Origin: Gillisia sp. Hel1_33_143
Lineage (GTDB): Bacteria; Bacteroidota; Bacteroidia; Flavobacteriales; Flavobacteriaceae
Direction: 5' to 3'
DNA length: 64,000 bases
NCBI RefSeq assembly: GCF_900104765.1
Contig: NZ_LT629737.1
Location: 2,046,001-2,110,000 of the forward strand
Position numbers and translations under genes: made by a program. Positions 53,818 to 63,013 of this stretch are shown piece after piece; the first letter of the stretch is position 1, and every line of letters starts with the position of its first letter. The notes beneath the pieces were generated by a model. It ran no database searches. It had not been told where the DNA came from and saw nothing but the letters and a program-made list of their open reading frames with translations.

Positions 53818-56190
53818 TTAATGTGCTCTTTCTAATGTGAAGCAAAATTCGGAACCTACACCTATTTCAGTCTTTACAATTAGTTCCTCATCATGTCCAT
53901 CAATAATCTGTTTGGTAAGATAGAGTCCTAATCCAAGTCCATTTATACCTTTTGTAGTTTCTGCTCTGTAAAATCTATTGAAAACCTGTTTTTTCTGTTG
54001 TGGAGTTAAGCCAATTCCGTTATCCCTAACCTTAACAATAACTTTGTTATCTTTTGCATTTAAGTCGAGATAGATCTCTTCGGCTTGTGGGGAATATTTT
54101 ACTGCATTGCTTAAAAGATTTCTCACTACCTGTTCTATTCTTTGTTTATCTGCTGTAACCATTAGTGGTTGATCTCCAATATTAGAGATCAAATTATGGG
54201 TATTCTCTCCATCATTAAAGGTTTCGCTTAGATCCTGTAACATGGCGGTAATATCAAAATCTTCATAACTAAAATCTAATTTTCCTGCCTCTATTCTAGA
54301 CATATTTAAAAGATCTTCTATAAGAGAGTTCAATTTATAGGTCTGATCTAGAGATTTAGATAAGAACTTTCTAGATAATGGTTCTTTTATCTTTTTTTCC
54401 AACACCTGAAGATATCCAATAACGGTGGTAAGCGGAGTTTTTAACTCGTGACTTGCAAGGGCTATAAATTCATCTTTCTTTTCACTTAATGATCTTACTC
54501 TTTCAAAAAGACGAGAATTGTCTAATGCAATTGCAGCCTGAGTGGCTATATTTTTTACAATATTTTCATGATCCTCTTTAAATTTTCCTTTCTCGGGATG
54601 CCCAAAGATCAATCCTCCAATAACATTTCCAGAAGAAGTGATTACAGGAATGGCCATATAGCTAGAAACAGGAAGGTGACCTATAGGCATTCCTTTATGT
54701 GGAGGATTATTTCCATATCTAGGATCACTTTTAATATCATCTATTCTTAAGATTCCCTGCCCTCCAAAAGTTGGTTTGAAGATTTGTGTATGTCTTGGCA
54801 TTCCTAACTTTTCAAAATCTTCTTTAGTAGCGCCAGAGAGTGTGTAAAGCATCATTGCCTCGCCAGATTCATCTTCACTGTTATAAAAGAATGCGCCAAA
54901 TTTTGCTCCAGACAATTTAGTAGTTGCATCGGTAACCTTTTGCAGCACTATTTGCACATCCAAATTAGAAGAGATTTCTGTACCTATGGTATTGATTATC
55001 TCTAATTTTTGATTGTATTTTTTGATCTTTTGCTTAGCTTTTCTTCTATCTTTTATATTCCTGGCAATTTTGGATGCACCAATTATTTTTCCGCTACTAT
55101 CTTTTATTGGAGAGACACTTATAGATACGGGTATCTTCTTGCCATCCTTGGCTAAACGTTTGGTTTCAAAATGAGCGATCCTTTTTCCGCTTTTGATATT
55201 ATTGATAATGATATCTTCTTCATTTATTCTGTTCTCCGGAATAAGCTTTTTAACAGATGTCCCCAGCATTTCCTGTTCAGAATATCCAAATATTCTGGTA
55301 GCACCTAAATTCCACGAAGTGATGATCCCATCAAGATTTTTACTAATAATAGCATCATCAGAAGAAGATACTATAGAAGATAACATGGCCTGCTTTAGTT
55401 CTTGCTTATACCTATCTGAAATATCTCTTACAATTTTTGAAGCGCCAATTATTTTCCCGGAAGCATTTCTAATTGGAGAAATAGTTACAGAGATCAATAT
55501 CTCCTCTCCGCCTTTTTTAAGTCTTAATGTTTCAAAATGATCTATTTGTTCTCCATTTTTAATGGTTTCAATGATCATTTGCTCATCATCAATTCTGTCT
55601 GGCGGAAAAAGAATGCTGATATGTTTTCCTACTATTTCTTCTTCTGAATACCCAAAAATACGAGTGGCAGATTGGTTCCAACTAGTAATATATCCATTAA
55701 GATCTTTACTGATTATTGCATCATCTGAAGATTCTACAATAGCAGATAATACTGTTTGTTTAATTTCATCAAGTTTCAGGCTTTCTGTAGGTGTAAAACA
55801 GAAGCGTAGACATTCACTATTTTGAGCAAAATTAATTTTGTCTATTGATATTTTATAAGGCTTTAAAGAATCAGCTTTAAATTGTGCCTTTAAATTAGTT
55901 ACTTTAAGTTCATTAGAATTCAGTCTATCTATTAAAGAAGCATTATTTATAGGCTGATTGGTATAAATATCACTAAAACTAAGAGCTTCCAAAGATCTTA
56001 TATTTTCAATCTCAGCATCTGTTTCCATTCCAATCTGCTTGAAAAAATCATTGAAATAAAGTAGGTCTCCATGATTATTGCATATAAAAACAGGTATTGG
56101 GAGATGTTTTAATACTTGCTCCACATCAGATTTTGTTCTATCAGAATTTTTGCCGGGTTGCAGATCTTCCGCATCACTAGATAATTGCAT
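53818..56190 (-). CDS. PAS-PAS-PAS-GAF sensor histidine kinase
   Basis: 790 residues, soluble. A degenerate PAS (about 25-115), two closely similar PAS domains (about 140-260 and 265-385, sharing SSDDAIISK, ITSW, ATRIFGYSE and GKIIGASKI), a GAF domain (about 395-560), HisKA with FIALASHELKTPLTTVIGYL, and HATPase with RNLLSNAVKYSP and GLGLGLYLTKQII. The two PAS copies probably arose by tandem duplication. The adjacent receiver-only gene is the probable phosphate acceptor. Signal unknown. Confidence 0.9.
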   Translation of the reverse strand: MQLSSDAEDLQPGKNSDRTKSDVEQVLKHLPIPVFICNNHGDLLYFNDFFKQIGMETDAEIENIRSLEALSFSDIYTNQPINNASLIDRLNSNELKVTNLKAQFKADSLKPYKISIDKINFAQNSECLRFCFTPTESLKLDEIKQTVLSAIVESSDDAIISKDLNGYITSWNQSATRIFGYSEEEIVGKHISILFPPDRIDDEQMIIETIKNGEQIDHFETLRLKKGGEEILISVTISPIRNASGKIIGASKIVRDISDRYKQELKQAMLSSIVSSSDDAIISKNLDGIITSWNLGATRIFGYSEQEMLGTSVKKLIPENRINEEDIIINNIKSGKRIAHFETKRLAKDGKKIPVSISVSPIKDSSGKIIGASKIARNIKDRRKAKQKIKKYNQKLEIINTIGTEISSNLDVQIVLQKVTDATTKLSGAKFGAFFYNSEDESGEAMMLYTLSGATKEDFEKLGMPRHTQIFKPTFGGQGILRIDDIKSDPRYGNNPPHKGMPIGHLPVSSYMAIPVITSSGNVIGGLIFGHPEKGKFKEDHENIVKNIATQAAIALDNSRLFERVRSLSEKKDEFIALASHELKTPLTTVIGYLQVLEKKIKEPLSRKFLSKSLDQTYKLNSLIEDLLNMSRIEAGKLDFSYEDFDITAMLQDLSETFNDGENTHNLISNIGDQPLMVTADKQRIEQVVRNLLSNAVKYSPQAEEIYLDLNAKDNKVIVKVRDNGIGLTPQQKKQVFNRFYRAETTKGINGLGLGLYLTKQIIDGHDEELIVKTEIGVGSEFCFTLERAH

Positions 56191-56522
56191 GGACTTCTTT
56201 AATTAAAATAGTAAAACATAATATTTTCAATAAAGCTAATATTGAAGTATCGTGCGCAAAAATATCTATAAACAAGCTATAGTAGAAACCTTAATGGAGT
56301 TAATTAGTATAATTTTAATATCAAACGGACTAAAAATATAATTTTAGCATAATTAATTATTACCAATTATCTATTTGATAATTTTATTTTAGTTATGGTA
56401 GAATTGTTGTGAATAGGATTTTGAACTTATTTCACCACTCGCTTATAGGAAATAATCCAACATTAAGGAAATAATCCAAATTTAATAATTTATCCTTACT
56501 TTTGTATGAAGAGATTTATTAT
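56191..56522. other. Divergent intergenic region
   Basis: 332 bases holding two -7-like elements: TATTTTTG on the minus strand (56264-56257) for the histidine kinase and TACTTTTG on the plus strand (56497-56504) for the nuclease. The rest is AT-rich; no gene is seen. Confidence 0.5.
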
Positions 56523-57950
56523 ATGCAAGATCAATTATTTGCCATTATAGATATTGAGACCACAGGTGGTGGAATTAAAGGAAATAGACTTACCGAAATT
56601 TGTATCGTTTTATTAAAAGGAGAGACCGTAGTAGACAAGTACACTACTTTAGTTAATCCGGAAAAAATCATTCCGCCGCAGATAACCGCACTAACGGGAA
56701 TTGATAATGAGATGGTGGCAAATGCTCCCAAATTTGCTGAGGTTGCTAAAAAAATTGATGAGTTTACCAAGGATGCCATTTTTGTAGCGCATAATGTTAA
56801 TTTTGATTATAATGTACTAAGAATTGAATTCAATGAGCTTGAGTACGAATTCACTCGTAAAAAGCTATGTACGGTTAGACTTTCAAGAAAACTCATTCCG
56901 GGATTGTTCTCATATAGTTTAGGGAATTTGTGTTCTTCTATTAATATTCCTTTAATAAATAGACATCGCGCAGAGGGAGACACAGATGCTACGGTATTAT
57001 TATTTAAAAAATTGCTGGTATTGGATGTGGACTTCGAATTGATCAAAACTTTTCTTCATCCAAGATCAAGACAAGCTACCTTACCACCCCATCTTTCTGA
57101 ATCTCAAATTGAGGATCTACCTGAAACTCCAGGGATATATCTTTTCAAAGACAAAAAACAGAAGGTTATTTATGCAGGGAAAGCTATTAATATAAAAAAG
57201 CGAGTGATCTCTCATTTTTACGATAAGATGAGTAAAGAGTATCATTTAGGGCAAGAAACCTTCTTTATAGATTATACAGCTACGGGAAATGAGCTAATAG
57301 CGCTGCTCCTGGAAGCAGAAAGTATAAAGAAGTATTACCCTAAATTTAATAGCGCACAAAAGCGTCCAGGTCTTGTGTACCAAATTATAAATTATACCAA
57401 CCAGAGAGGGATCACACAGTTGGCTATTGGAAAAACCAAGAAAGTGCAAAATTCTATCGGCACTTTTTATAACAGATCTCAGGCGGTAGAAAAATTAGAG
57501 CAGTTATGTGAGGATTTTAATTTATGTCCTAAATATTGCACACTTCAATCTAATGTTACCAAATGCTCTCATTATAAATTGAAGAATTGTGAGGGTATCT
57601 GCGATGGATTAGAAACGGTACAGGAATATAATTTAAAGGTAAGCGATGCAATAGATTCTTTAACTCTTGAAAGTGAAACTTACGTTATAAGGGAAAAAGG
57701 AAGACATTATAATGAAGAAGCATTTATACTGGTTAAAAATGGAAGATATCATGGTTATGGGTATATAGATACTGATGTTCAGATCTCCGGGATTGAAGAT
57801 TTTGATCCTTTTCTAAAAATTCAGGAGGCTACCTATCACACTCATAAGATTATAAATTGGTATTTGAGAAAATACGGTCAGGAGAAGATGGAGTTTTTAA
57901 AGTCTGATGGAATAATATCAGAAAACCATCCCGTTTTTGAACTTTCCTGA
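56523..57950 (+). CDS. DnaQ-like exonuclease fused to a GIY-YIG/UvrC-like nuclease
   Basis: 475 residues from ATG 56523 (MQDQLFAIIDIETTGGG). The longer frame starts with a TTG at 56502 inside the -7 box, so I reject it. Residues 1-165 form a DEDDh exonuclease: DIETTGG, HNVNFDYNVLR and HRAEGDTDAT. Residues about 195-290 are a GIY-YIG domain (PGIYLFKDKKQKVIYAGKAI), followed by a UvrC-like cysteine-rich part (CPKYCTLQSNVTKCSHYKL). A repair nuclease, related to Cho or to proofreading exonuclease fusions. Confidence 0.85.
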   Translation: MQDQLFAIIDIETTGGGIKGNRLTEICIVLLKGETVVDKYTTLVNPEKIIPPQITALTGIDNEMVANAPKFAEVAKKIDEFTKDAIFVAHNVNFDYNVLRIEFNELEYEFTRKKLCTVRLSRKLIPGLFSYSLGNLCSSINIPLINRHRAEGDTDATVLLFKKLLVLDVDFELIKTFLHPRSRQATLPPHLSESQIEDLPETPGIYLFKDKKQKVIYAGKAINIKKRVISHFYDKMSKEYHLGQETFFIDYTATGNELIALLLEAESIKKYYPKFNSAQKRPGLVYQIINYTNQRGITQLAIGKTKKVQNSIGTFYNRSQAVEKLEQLCEDFNLCPKYCTLQSNVTKCSHYKLKNCEGICDGLETVQEYNLKVSDAIDSLTLESETYVIREKGRHYNEEAFILVKNGRYHGYGYIDTDVQISGIEDFDPFLKIQEATYHTHKIINWYLRKYGQEKMEFLKSDGIISENHPVFELS

Positions 57951-58119
57951 TCCATTCGCTCTTACGTTAAGTTGTATTTTTTATTAAGGAATATTTAAGG
58001 TCTGCATTTCTTGATTTGAACGTTTAACAAGTATCTTTAATCTTTAAATTTTTTCAGATATAGATGTAGCTTTAAAAGATCTCAATTTTTTTTAAAGCTC
58101 TGGTTTAAGCGTTAAGTAA

Positions 58120-59502
58120 ATGGCTAAAAAAGTTAAGAAAAGTAAGATCACAGAAGGTAAGATATTATCTTCCCTTATAACACTTGCTCTTCCCATTATT
58201 TTTGCGAATATACTTCAAACTACCTACCAGCTTATAGATACATTTTGGTTGGGTAGGTTAGGTGCAAATGCTGTTGCAGCCGTGAGCCTTAGTTTTCCAA
58301 TACTGTTCTTGGTTTTATCATTAGGTGGAGGCTTAACTCTGGCAGGAACCGTTTTGGTATCTCGGTACAAAGGGGCTAATGATCAATCTATGGTGGATTA
58401 TAGCTCATCACAAACAATTTTTGTGATTTTTATCATCTCCTTATTTCTTGCTGCATTGGGTTATTTTGCTGCACCTTTTTTAATGCAGCTGGTAGGTGCA
58501 GGGCCGGAGATCATGGAAGATTCTGTGAAATACTTTCAGGTAACCTCACTTGGGTTTATATTTCTATTTCTCTTTTTTGTATTTCAATCTTTAATGCGTG
58601 GTATAGGAAATGTACTCTTACCAATGTATATAGTGCTGGCTACGGTATTTCTAAATTTATTACTTGATCCTTTGTTTATCTTCGGATTTGGATCTTTTCC
58701 TGGGTATGGAGTTGCGGGAGCTGCCGTTGCAAGTATTATTACCCAAGGGATATCTGCTTTAATAGGAGTTTTAATATTATTTAGAGGTAAAATGGGAATA
58801 AAGATCCAATGGCAAAATATGAAGCCGGATCTCACATACACTAAAAGACTATTTAAACTTGGAATTCCTTCCAGCTTAGATCAATCTACACGAGCAGCGG
58901 GAATGACAGTAATGGTGATGCTGGTAACTAGTTTTGGAAGTGATGTGGTTGCTGCCTATGGAATAGGCTCTAGAGTATTAAGTCTGGTAATTGTTCCTGC
59001 TTTAGGACTTTCTATAGCTACTACTTCTTTGGTAGGTCAAAATATTGGAGCTTTAAAAATAAAGCGCGCAGAAAAAATTGGGAATTTAAGTGGTAAGATT
59101 GCATTCATTGGTCTAACTGCAATAGGTATCATTATGTATATTTTTGCTGAAAATCTCACAGCTTTCTTTGTTCCTAATGATCCTAAAGTGATACATGATG
59201 GAGCAGTTTTTATTAAGATCATGGCACCGAGTTTTGGGCTTCTGGGAATACAGCAAGTTCTAAACGGTCTTTTTAATGGTGTTGGGTTTACTACTGCTTC
59301 TTTGCTAATTTCTGTACTAAGTTTATGGATTATTAGATTCCCCACCGCGTATGTATTATCTAATAATACAAATCTTGAATTTGTTGGGATATGGTGGTCT
59401 TTTCCTATCTCGAATTTAATAGCTGCATCCATAGCGCTTATATACTATAAAATGGGATACTGGAAGCTCAGAACCATTAAAAGAAGACATCTTGATATTT
59501 GA
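58120..59502 (+). CDS. MATE family efflux transporter
   Basis: 460 residues, twelve hydrophobic helices in two similar halves. The MATE pattern is clear in the start ALPIIFANILQTTYQLIDTF, LTLAGTVLVSRYKGAN and the second half GIPSSLDQSTRAAGMT. Exports cationic or xenobiotic compounds with Na+ or H+; substrate unknown. It stands alone. Confidence 0.9.
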   Translation: MAKKVKKSKITEGKILSSLITLALPIIFANILQTTYQLIDTFWLGRLGANAVAAVSLSFPILFLVLSLGGGLTLAGTVLVSRYKGANDQSMVDYSSSQTIFVIFIISLFLAALGYFAAPFLMQLVGAGPEIMEDSVKYFQVTSLGFIFLFLFFVFQSLMRGIGNVLLPMYIVLATVFLNLLLDPLFIFGFGSFPGYGVAGAAVASIITQGISALIGVLILFRGKMGIKIQWQNMKPDLTYTKRLFKLGIPSSLDQSTRAAGMTVMVMLVTSFGSDVVAAYGIGSRVLSLVIVPALGLSIATTSLVGQNIGALKIKRAEKIGNLSGKIAFIGLTAIGIIMYIFAENLTAFFVPNDPKVIHDGAVFIKIMAPSFGLLGIQQVLNGLFNGVGFTTASLLISVLSLWIIRFPTAYVLSNNTNLEFVGIWWSFPISNLIAASIALIYYKMGYWKLRTIKRRHLDI

Positions 59503-60189
59503 TCACTTTTATAATCCATTTTATTCACTTTTCTTGCCTTAGAACATCAAATCTGTCATTTTTAAGTCTTTTTACTACTTAAATATAAGAAATGATCCCT
59601 TTTTATGAAAAAATGGAATACCATTTATGGGTGAAAATCAACCATTAATCGATATTATAATTGTATCAATTAAAATTGGAGAATTATTTCAAAAGATCTT
59701 TGAAAATTGAATTCTTAAAAAAAACTTTATGATTTATTAATACTTAATTATATACTCGATAATTTATTTAATATTGAGGTATTTATGTTAAAATATTCGA
59801 TAAACCTAAATTTTAGTAATCATAAATGTTAAATATTCTAAAATTTTTAACGAGTAATTTATAAAATATTAGAGATTATTTTCTATATTAATTATCTGAT
59901 AAACAGGCGTTTATTTAACGCGCTAACCCTACATGATGTCATTTCTTAAATTTCTAAATAGTATTGGATCTCTTAATGGGATTCACTTGGCGAAGCCATG
60001 ATACTATGAATATTAAGAGAATAAAAAAATTCTCAAAGCTTCGTTTTATTAGTTTTAGTTAATAATTTAGTTGCACACATCCCCGCAAAATAGTCTGCAA
60101 AATTCCCAGCAGCTCATTATCCTTTTAACTTAAGATTTCTTTAAAAATACCCCACGTTAATAGTTGAATTAATTTTTAAAAAATAAACT
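59503..60189 (+). other. AT-rich leader region upstream of the polysaccharide locus
   Basis: 687 bases with no regular gene. The last 250 bases contain nested inverted repeats (separate entry) and two tiny frames: 59933-60001 (22 residues, MMSFLKFLNSIGSLNGIHLA onward) and 60006-60062 (18 residues, MNIKRIKKFSKLRF onward). They could be leader peptides or chance frames. It probably holds the promoter and leader for upxY and the genes that follow. Confidence 0.5.
59958..60020 (+). promoter_or_regulatory. Candidate structured RNA leader of upxY
   Basis: TCTCTTAAT (59969-59977) pairs with ATTAAGAGA (60012-60020). Inside, TGGC-GAA-GCCA (59988-59998) forms a small hairpin. ATAGTAT (59958-59964) can pair instead with ATACTAT (60001-60007), giving mutually exclusive folds. 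This would suit attenuation control of the antiterminator downstream. Inferred from sequence alone. Confidence 0.35.
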
Positions 60190-60663
60190 ATGTCTTGGAA
60201 TGTATTGTACACAAAACCGCGAACGGAAAAAAAGGTTGCGGAAAGATTGCGCGATGAAAACTTGGAAATATTTTGTCCATTGGTAAAAGAAGTAAGACAA
60301 TGGAGCGATAGAAAGAAGAAAGTTGAAATACCACTCTTTAATTCTTATGTTTTTGTAAAGATCAAGGAGAAGCAAAGAAACGTGGTGTTTAATTGTCCTG
60401 GAGTAGTACGGTATTTATACTGGTTAGGAAAACCTGCTATAGTTCTAGATGACGAAATTGACACTATCAAAAAATGGCTTAATAACGAGAGTTATGACAG
60501 TTTTAAAGTTGAAAACCTAAACCGCGGAGATAGGATTAAGATCAAATCTGGAGTTTTTAAAGATAACGAAGGAATAATTGAATATGTAGGGAACGATCAT
60601 TTAAAGTTGTTACTATCATCTCTTGGATGTGCTGTTATTGTAAAATTAAAGGAGTTAGCGTAA
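60190..60663 (+). CDS. UpxY-family NusG-like transcription antiterminator
   Basis: 157 residues. NGN domain with MSWNVLYTKPRTEKKVAERL and a KOW-like end (LNRGDRIKIKSGVFKDNEGI). UpxY proteins are specialised NusG paralogues that bind RNA polymerase in the 5' leader of their own capsular-polysaccharide operon and prevent early termination. The genes behind it (gmd, fcl, exporter) fit that role. Confidence 0.9.
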   Translation: MSWNVLYTKPRTEKKVAERLRDENLEIFCPLVKEVRQWSDRKKKVEIPLFNSYVFVKIKEKQRNVVFNCPGVVRYLYWLGKPAIVLDDEIDTIKKWLNNESYDSFKVENLNRGDRIKIKSGVFKDNEGIIEYVGNDHLKLLLSSLGCAVIVKLKELA

Positions 60664-60716
60664 ATAATTAATAACCATGATCTTATTTGTTTATAAGTTA
60701 AATAAACGTTGAAAGT

Positions 60717-61832
60717 ATGAAAACAGCATTAATTACAGGGGTTAATGGACAGGACGGCGCTTATTTAAGTGAATTCTTACTTGAAAAAGGATATGTGGTT
60801 CACGGTATTAAAAGAAGGTCATCACAATTTAATACAGAAAGAATAGATCATCTGTATCAAGATCCACATGTAGAAAATAGAAATTTCATTCTTCATTATA
60901 GTGATATGACAGACCCTACATCTCTTATAAGAATAATTAAGCAGATAGAACCAGATGAGATCTATAATCTGGCTGCGATGAGTCATGTTTCTGTATCTTT
61001 TGAAATACCTGAATATACAGCGAACACAGATGGATTGGGAACATTAAGAATTTTGGATGCTGTGAGACTTTTAGGTTTGGAACAAAAGACTAAAATTTAC
61101 CAGGCATCAACTTCAGAATTATTTGGGAAGGTACAAGAGGTACCACAAACAGAGAAAACACCATTTTACCCGCGTAGCCCGTATGCCGTTTCTAAATTAT
61201 ATGCCTACTGGATGATCGTAAATTATAGGGAAGCTTATAATATGTTTGCCTGCAACGGAATTCTGTTTAATCATGAATCTCCTAAAAGAGGAGAAACCTT
61301 TGTAACACGAAAGATTACAAGAGCAGCATCCCGTATTGCACTAGGATTACAGGACCAATTATTTCTTGGTAATCTAGATGCTCTAAGAGATTGGGGACAT
61401 GCTAAAGATTATGTTAAGGTAATGTGGATGATCTTACAAGCAGAAACAGCAGAAGACTGGGTTATTGCCACGGGAATTACTACAAGTGTCAGAGATTTTA
61501 TAAAGATGGCATTTCTGGAAGTTGGAATTGAATTAGAGTTTATAGGTAAGGGTGTTAAGGAAAGAGGATATGTAAAAAATTGTTCCATCGCAGAATTTCA
61601 AATAGAAATAGGAAAAGAACTAATTGTTATAGATCCAAAATACTTTAGACCTACAGAAGTAGAGCTTTTAATAGGTGATGCCTCTAAAGCTAAAACCAAA
61701 TTAGGTTGGGAACCGGAACATAGTTTACAAGATCTGGTAACAGAGATGATGCAAAGTGATCTACAATTAATGAAAAGAGAAGCATTTTTAAAACAAGGCG
61801 GCTTTGAGATCTTAAATTATTCTGAAATATAG
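60717..61832 (+). CDS. gmd: GDP-mannose 4,6-dehydratase
   Basis: 371 residues, SDR fold. [20 protein letters not shown] is the NAD(P)-binding motif, [11 protein letters not shown] carries the catalytic Thr/Ser-Glu, and [14 protein letters not shown] the Tyr-Lys pair. It makes GDP-4-keto-6-deoxymannose from GDP-mannose, the first step to GDP-L-fucose. It lies 53 bases after upxY. Confidence 0.95.
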   Translation: MKTALITGVNGQDGAYLSEFLLEKGYVVHGIKRRSSQFNTERIDHLYQDPHVENRNFILHYSDMTDPTSLIRIIKQIEPDEIYNLAAMSHVSVSFEIPEYTANTDGLGTLRILDAVRLLGLEQKTKIYQASTSELFGKVQEVPQTEKTPFYPRSPYAVSKLYAYWMIVNYREAYNMFACNGILFNHESPKRGETFVTRKITRAASRIALGLQDQLFLGNLDALRDWGHAKDYVKVMWMILQAETAEDWVIATGITTSVRDFIKMAFLEVGIELEFIGKGVKERGYVKNCSIAEFQIEIGKELIVIDPKYFRPTEVELLIGDASKAKTKLGWEPEHSLQDLVTEMMQSDLQLMKREAFLKQGGFEILNYSEI

Positions 61833-61850
61833 ATTTAAAAAATAATCAAG

Positions 61851-62975
61851 GTGAAAAAAGATTCTAAGATATACGTTGCAGGCCATACAGGATTGGTGGG
61901 AAGTGCCTTTACGCAGGTTCTCAAAAAGCATGGTTATACAAACCTATTATTAAGAACGCATAAAGATCTAGATCTAATAGATTGTAATAAGGTAGCAGCT
62001 TTTTTTAGCGAAGAAAAACCGGAATATGTTTTTGTAGGTGCAGCTCAGGTTGGTGGCATTGTTGCCAATAATAAATATAGGGCAGATTTTATTTACAATA
62101 ATCTAATGATCCAAAACAACATTATTCATGAAAGTTATATCAATAAGGTAAAAAAACTCTTGTTCTTAGGAAGTACCTGTATATACCCCATAAATAGTGA
62201 GCTTCCTATAAAAGAAGAGAGTTTGTTAAGTGGTGTTTTAGAATATACAAATGAGCCTTATGCAATTGCAAAGATTGCAGGAATCAAAATGTGTGAGAGC
62301 TACAATTTACAATATGGCACCAATTTCTTAACGGCAATGCCAACAAATCTGTACGGCCCTAATGATAATTATGATCTTGAGAAATCTCATGTATTACCGG
62401 CATTATTAAGAAAGATCCATCTTGGCCATGCTTTAGAAACTAAAGACTGGGATGTGATACGGCAAGATCTAAATACAAACCCTATGGAGGGCTTAGATGG
62501 AGATTCTCCAAAGCAGGAAATTTTAGATATTCTTCAAAAATATGGTGTAACTCTTATAGAGGGAGAGGATGATCATCCTAAAGTTAAAATTGAAATATGG
62601 GGAAGTGGAAAAGCTAGAAGAGAATTTTTGCATAGTTCAGAATTTGCAGAAGCTTGCCTTTTTATTATGGAAAATATAGAGTTTCGTGATATTTCTTCTG
62701 CCTACAATACAAAAGAGATCAGAAATACACATATTAATATTGGTACTGGTAAAGAGATCTCCATTAAAGATCTGGCATTTTTGGTTAAAGAAACTGTAGG
62801 ATTTAAGGGAGAACTGTATTTCAATAGCAATAAGCCGGAGGGTACGCTTAGAAAAGTAATAGACTGTCAAAAACTTAAAAATTTAGGATGGCAATACAGC
62901 ATTGAAATTGAAGAAGGGATAAGAGAAATCTACCAACAATATCAGGAAAATATCACGCAAAGTGTTCATTTATAG
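61851..62975 (+). CDS. fcl: GDP-L-fucose synthase
   Basis: 374 residues from a GTG start. SDR motif AGHTGLVGSAF, Ser-containing GSTCIYP, and Tyr-Lys in EPYAIAKIAGIK. It finishes GDP-L-fucose from the Gmd product by epimerisation and reduction. It is about 50 residues longer than the E. coli enzyme because of an insert at about 200-245 (DLNTNPMEGLDGDSPKQEI), which I recall in Bacteroidota homologues. Spaced 18 bases after gmd. Confidence 0.94.
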   Translation: MKKDSKIYVAGHTGLVGSAFTQVLKKHGYTNLLLRTHKDLDLIDCNKVAAFFSEEKPEYVFVGAAQVGGIVANNKYRADFIYNNLMIQNNIIHESYINKVKKLLFLGSTCIYPINSELPIKEESLLSGVLEYTNEPYAIAKIAGIKMCESYNLQYGTNFLTAMPTNLYGPNDNYDLEKSHVLPALLRKIHLGHALETKDWDVIRQDLNTNPMEGLDGDSPKQEILDILQKYGVTLIEGEDDHPKVKIEIWGSGKARREFLHSSEFAEACLFIMENIEFRDISSAYNTKEIRNTHINIGTGKEISIKDLAFLVKETVGFKGELYFNSNKPEGTLRKVIDCQKLKNLGWQYSIEIEEGIREIYQQYQENITQSVHL

Positions 62976-63013
62976 CAATAGTAAGTTGATGTTCCCATAT
63001 TAACATATAATCC

